From Casp-actino8 sp965659595 (GTDB lineage: Bacteria > Actinomycetota > Acidimicrobiia > Acidimicrobiales > Ilumatobacteraceae): DNA of 29,231 bases. The notes under the pieces are model-generated. The model ran no database searches. It was not told the origin of the DNA and was given only the letters and a program-made list of their open reading frames with translations. Both the position numbers and the translations under genes were made by a program. Positions within the stretch are counted from its first letter, which is position 1; each line of letters starts with the position of its first letter. Positions 29,084-29,231 of the stretch are shown here, in pieces. The stretch covers positions 1 to 29,231 of the forward strand of contig CBFHWN010000023.1 of assembly GCA_965659595.1 (NCBI GenBank), read 5' to 3'.

Positions 29084-29231
29084 ATGAGGGTCCCGGCCAA
29101 GTGGGTTGCTGTTGCCGTGGGTGCCGTCGGCGGACTCGTAACCGGCGTTCTGCTCGGCGTCTACGTGTTCGACGACGATCCGCCCCGCACCAATCTGGTG
29201 ACGGTCACGACGCCTGCCCCGGCCCCGGCGA
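29084..29231 (+). CDS. Exported or membrane-anchored protein, N-terminal fragment
   Basis: The frame is open from the ATG to the window end (49 codons). It begins MRVPAKWVAVAVGAVGGLV, with one hydrophobic segment (about 7-28) after two basic residues, then an acidic patch (FDDDPP) and a Thr/Pro/Ala-rich stretch. This is the layout of a signal anchor or signal peptide followed by a linker to an extracytoplasmic domain, so the function is not visible. It follows mcl2 after 22 nt. Confidence 0.65.
   Translation, partial: MRVPAKWVAVAVGAVGGLVTGVLLGVYVFDDDPPRTNLVTVTTPAPAPA

Noticed and set aside
1..29231. CRISPR array, insertion sequence, prophage or integrated element
   Set aside because: No regularly spaced repeats, transposase or integrase genes, or attachment-site duplications are visible, and gene style is uniform across the window.

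Overview
The window is high-GC bacterial chromosome. The gene set points to an actinobacterium, perhaps an Acidimicrobiia-like lineage (inference). The signs are a suf cluster carrying a Rieske ferredoxin, a short actinobacterial-type MutY, a MaoC protein of the Streptomyces type, ethylmalonyl-CoA pathway enzymes, and many GTG starts with the spacing of leaderless transcripts. A 10-N gap inside one gene shows it is a scaffold, possibly a metagenome-assembled genome. Coding density is very high. No rRNA, tRNA, IS element or CRISPR array is visible, and no stretch over 300 bases lacks a gene.

Layout. 1-602 (-): an MFS transporter cut by the window edge and a pterin carbinolamine dehydratase. 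776-4425 (+): a P2-type cation ATPase and HtpX. 4446-8548 (-): a suf Fe-S assembly cluster (sufB, a four-cysteine unknown, sufD, Rieske ferredoxin, sufC) with two copies of a 30-bp dyad, one before sufB and one before sufD. 8660-8956 (-): an Asp/Cys-type ferredoxin. 9033-11075 (+): oligopeptidase B. 11076-12737 (-): an MBL-fold hydrolase, a flavin reductase and a MauE/DoxX-like protein. 12947-15809 (+): alpha/beta hydrolase, thioredoxin-fold fusion protein and a UGSC selenoprotein with an in-frame UGA. 15851-17197 (+): pyruvate kinase. 17203-21577 (-): LOG family protein, serine hydrolase, flippase-like membrane protein, MaoC hydratase and MutY. 21696-23306 (+): methylsuccinyl-CoA dehydrogenase. 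23319-25645 (-): a sigma-factor-like protein coupled to a single-pass membrane protein. 25793-27104 (-): HAD hydrolase and methyltransferase (gap). 27134-29061 (+): two HpcH/HpaI-type enzymes. 29084-end (+): start of an exported or membrane-anchored protein.

Three themes stand out. (1) The UGSC gene would normally be called as two broken ORFs. An in-frame TGA encodes U in U-G-S-C, and an 8-bp perfect hairpin begins 11 nt after it, fitting a bacterial SECIS element. It is overlapped by a CxxC thioredoxin-fold fusion gene and sits behind an alpha/beta hydrolase, probably one operon with a palindrome next to its -10 box. (2) Mcd, a mesaconyl-CoA hydratase-like MaoC protein, a malyl/beta-methylmalyl-CoA lyase and a malyl-CoA thioesterase-like protein together make the lower half of the ethylmalonyl-CoA pathway, in three separate transcription units. 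(3) Several genes show a TANNNT box 6-9 nt before the start codon. These include a mirror-image divergent promoter with only 29 bp between two GTG starts, and an MBL gene whose reading frame runs up to an AUC codon at the predicted transcript start.
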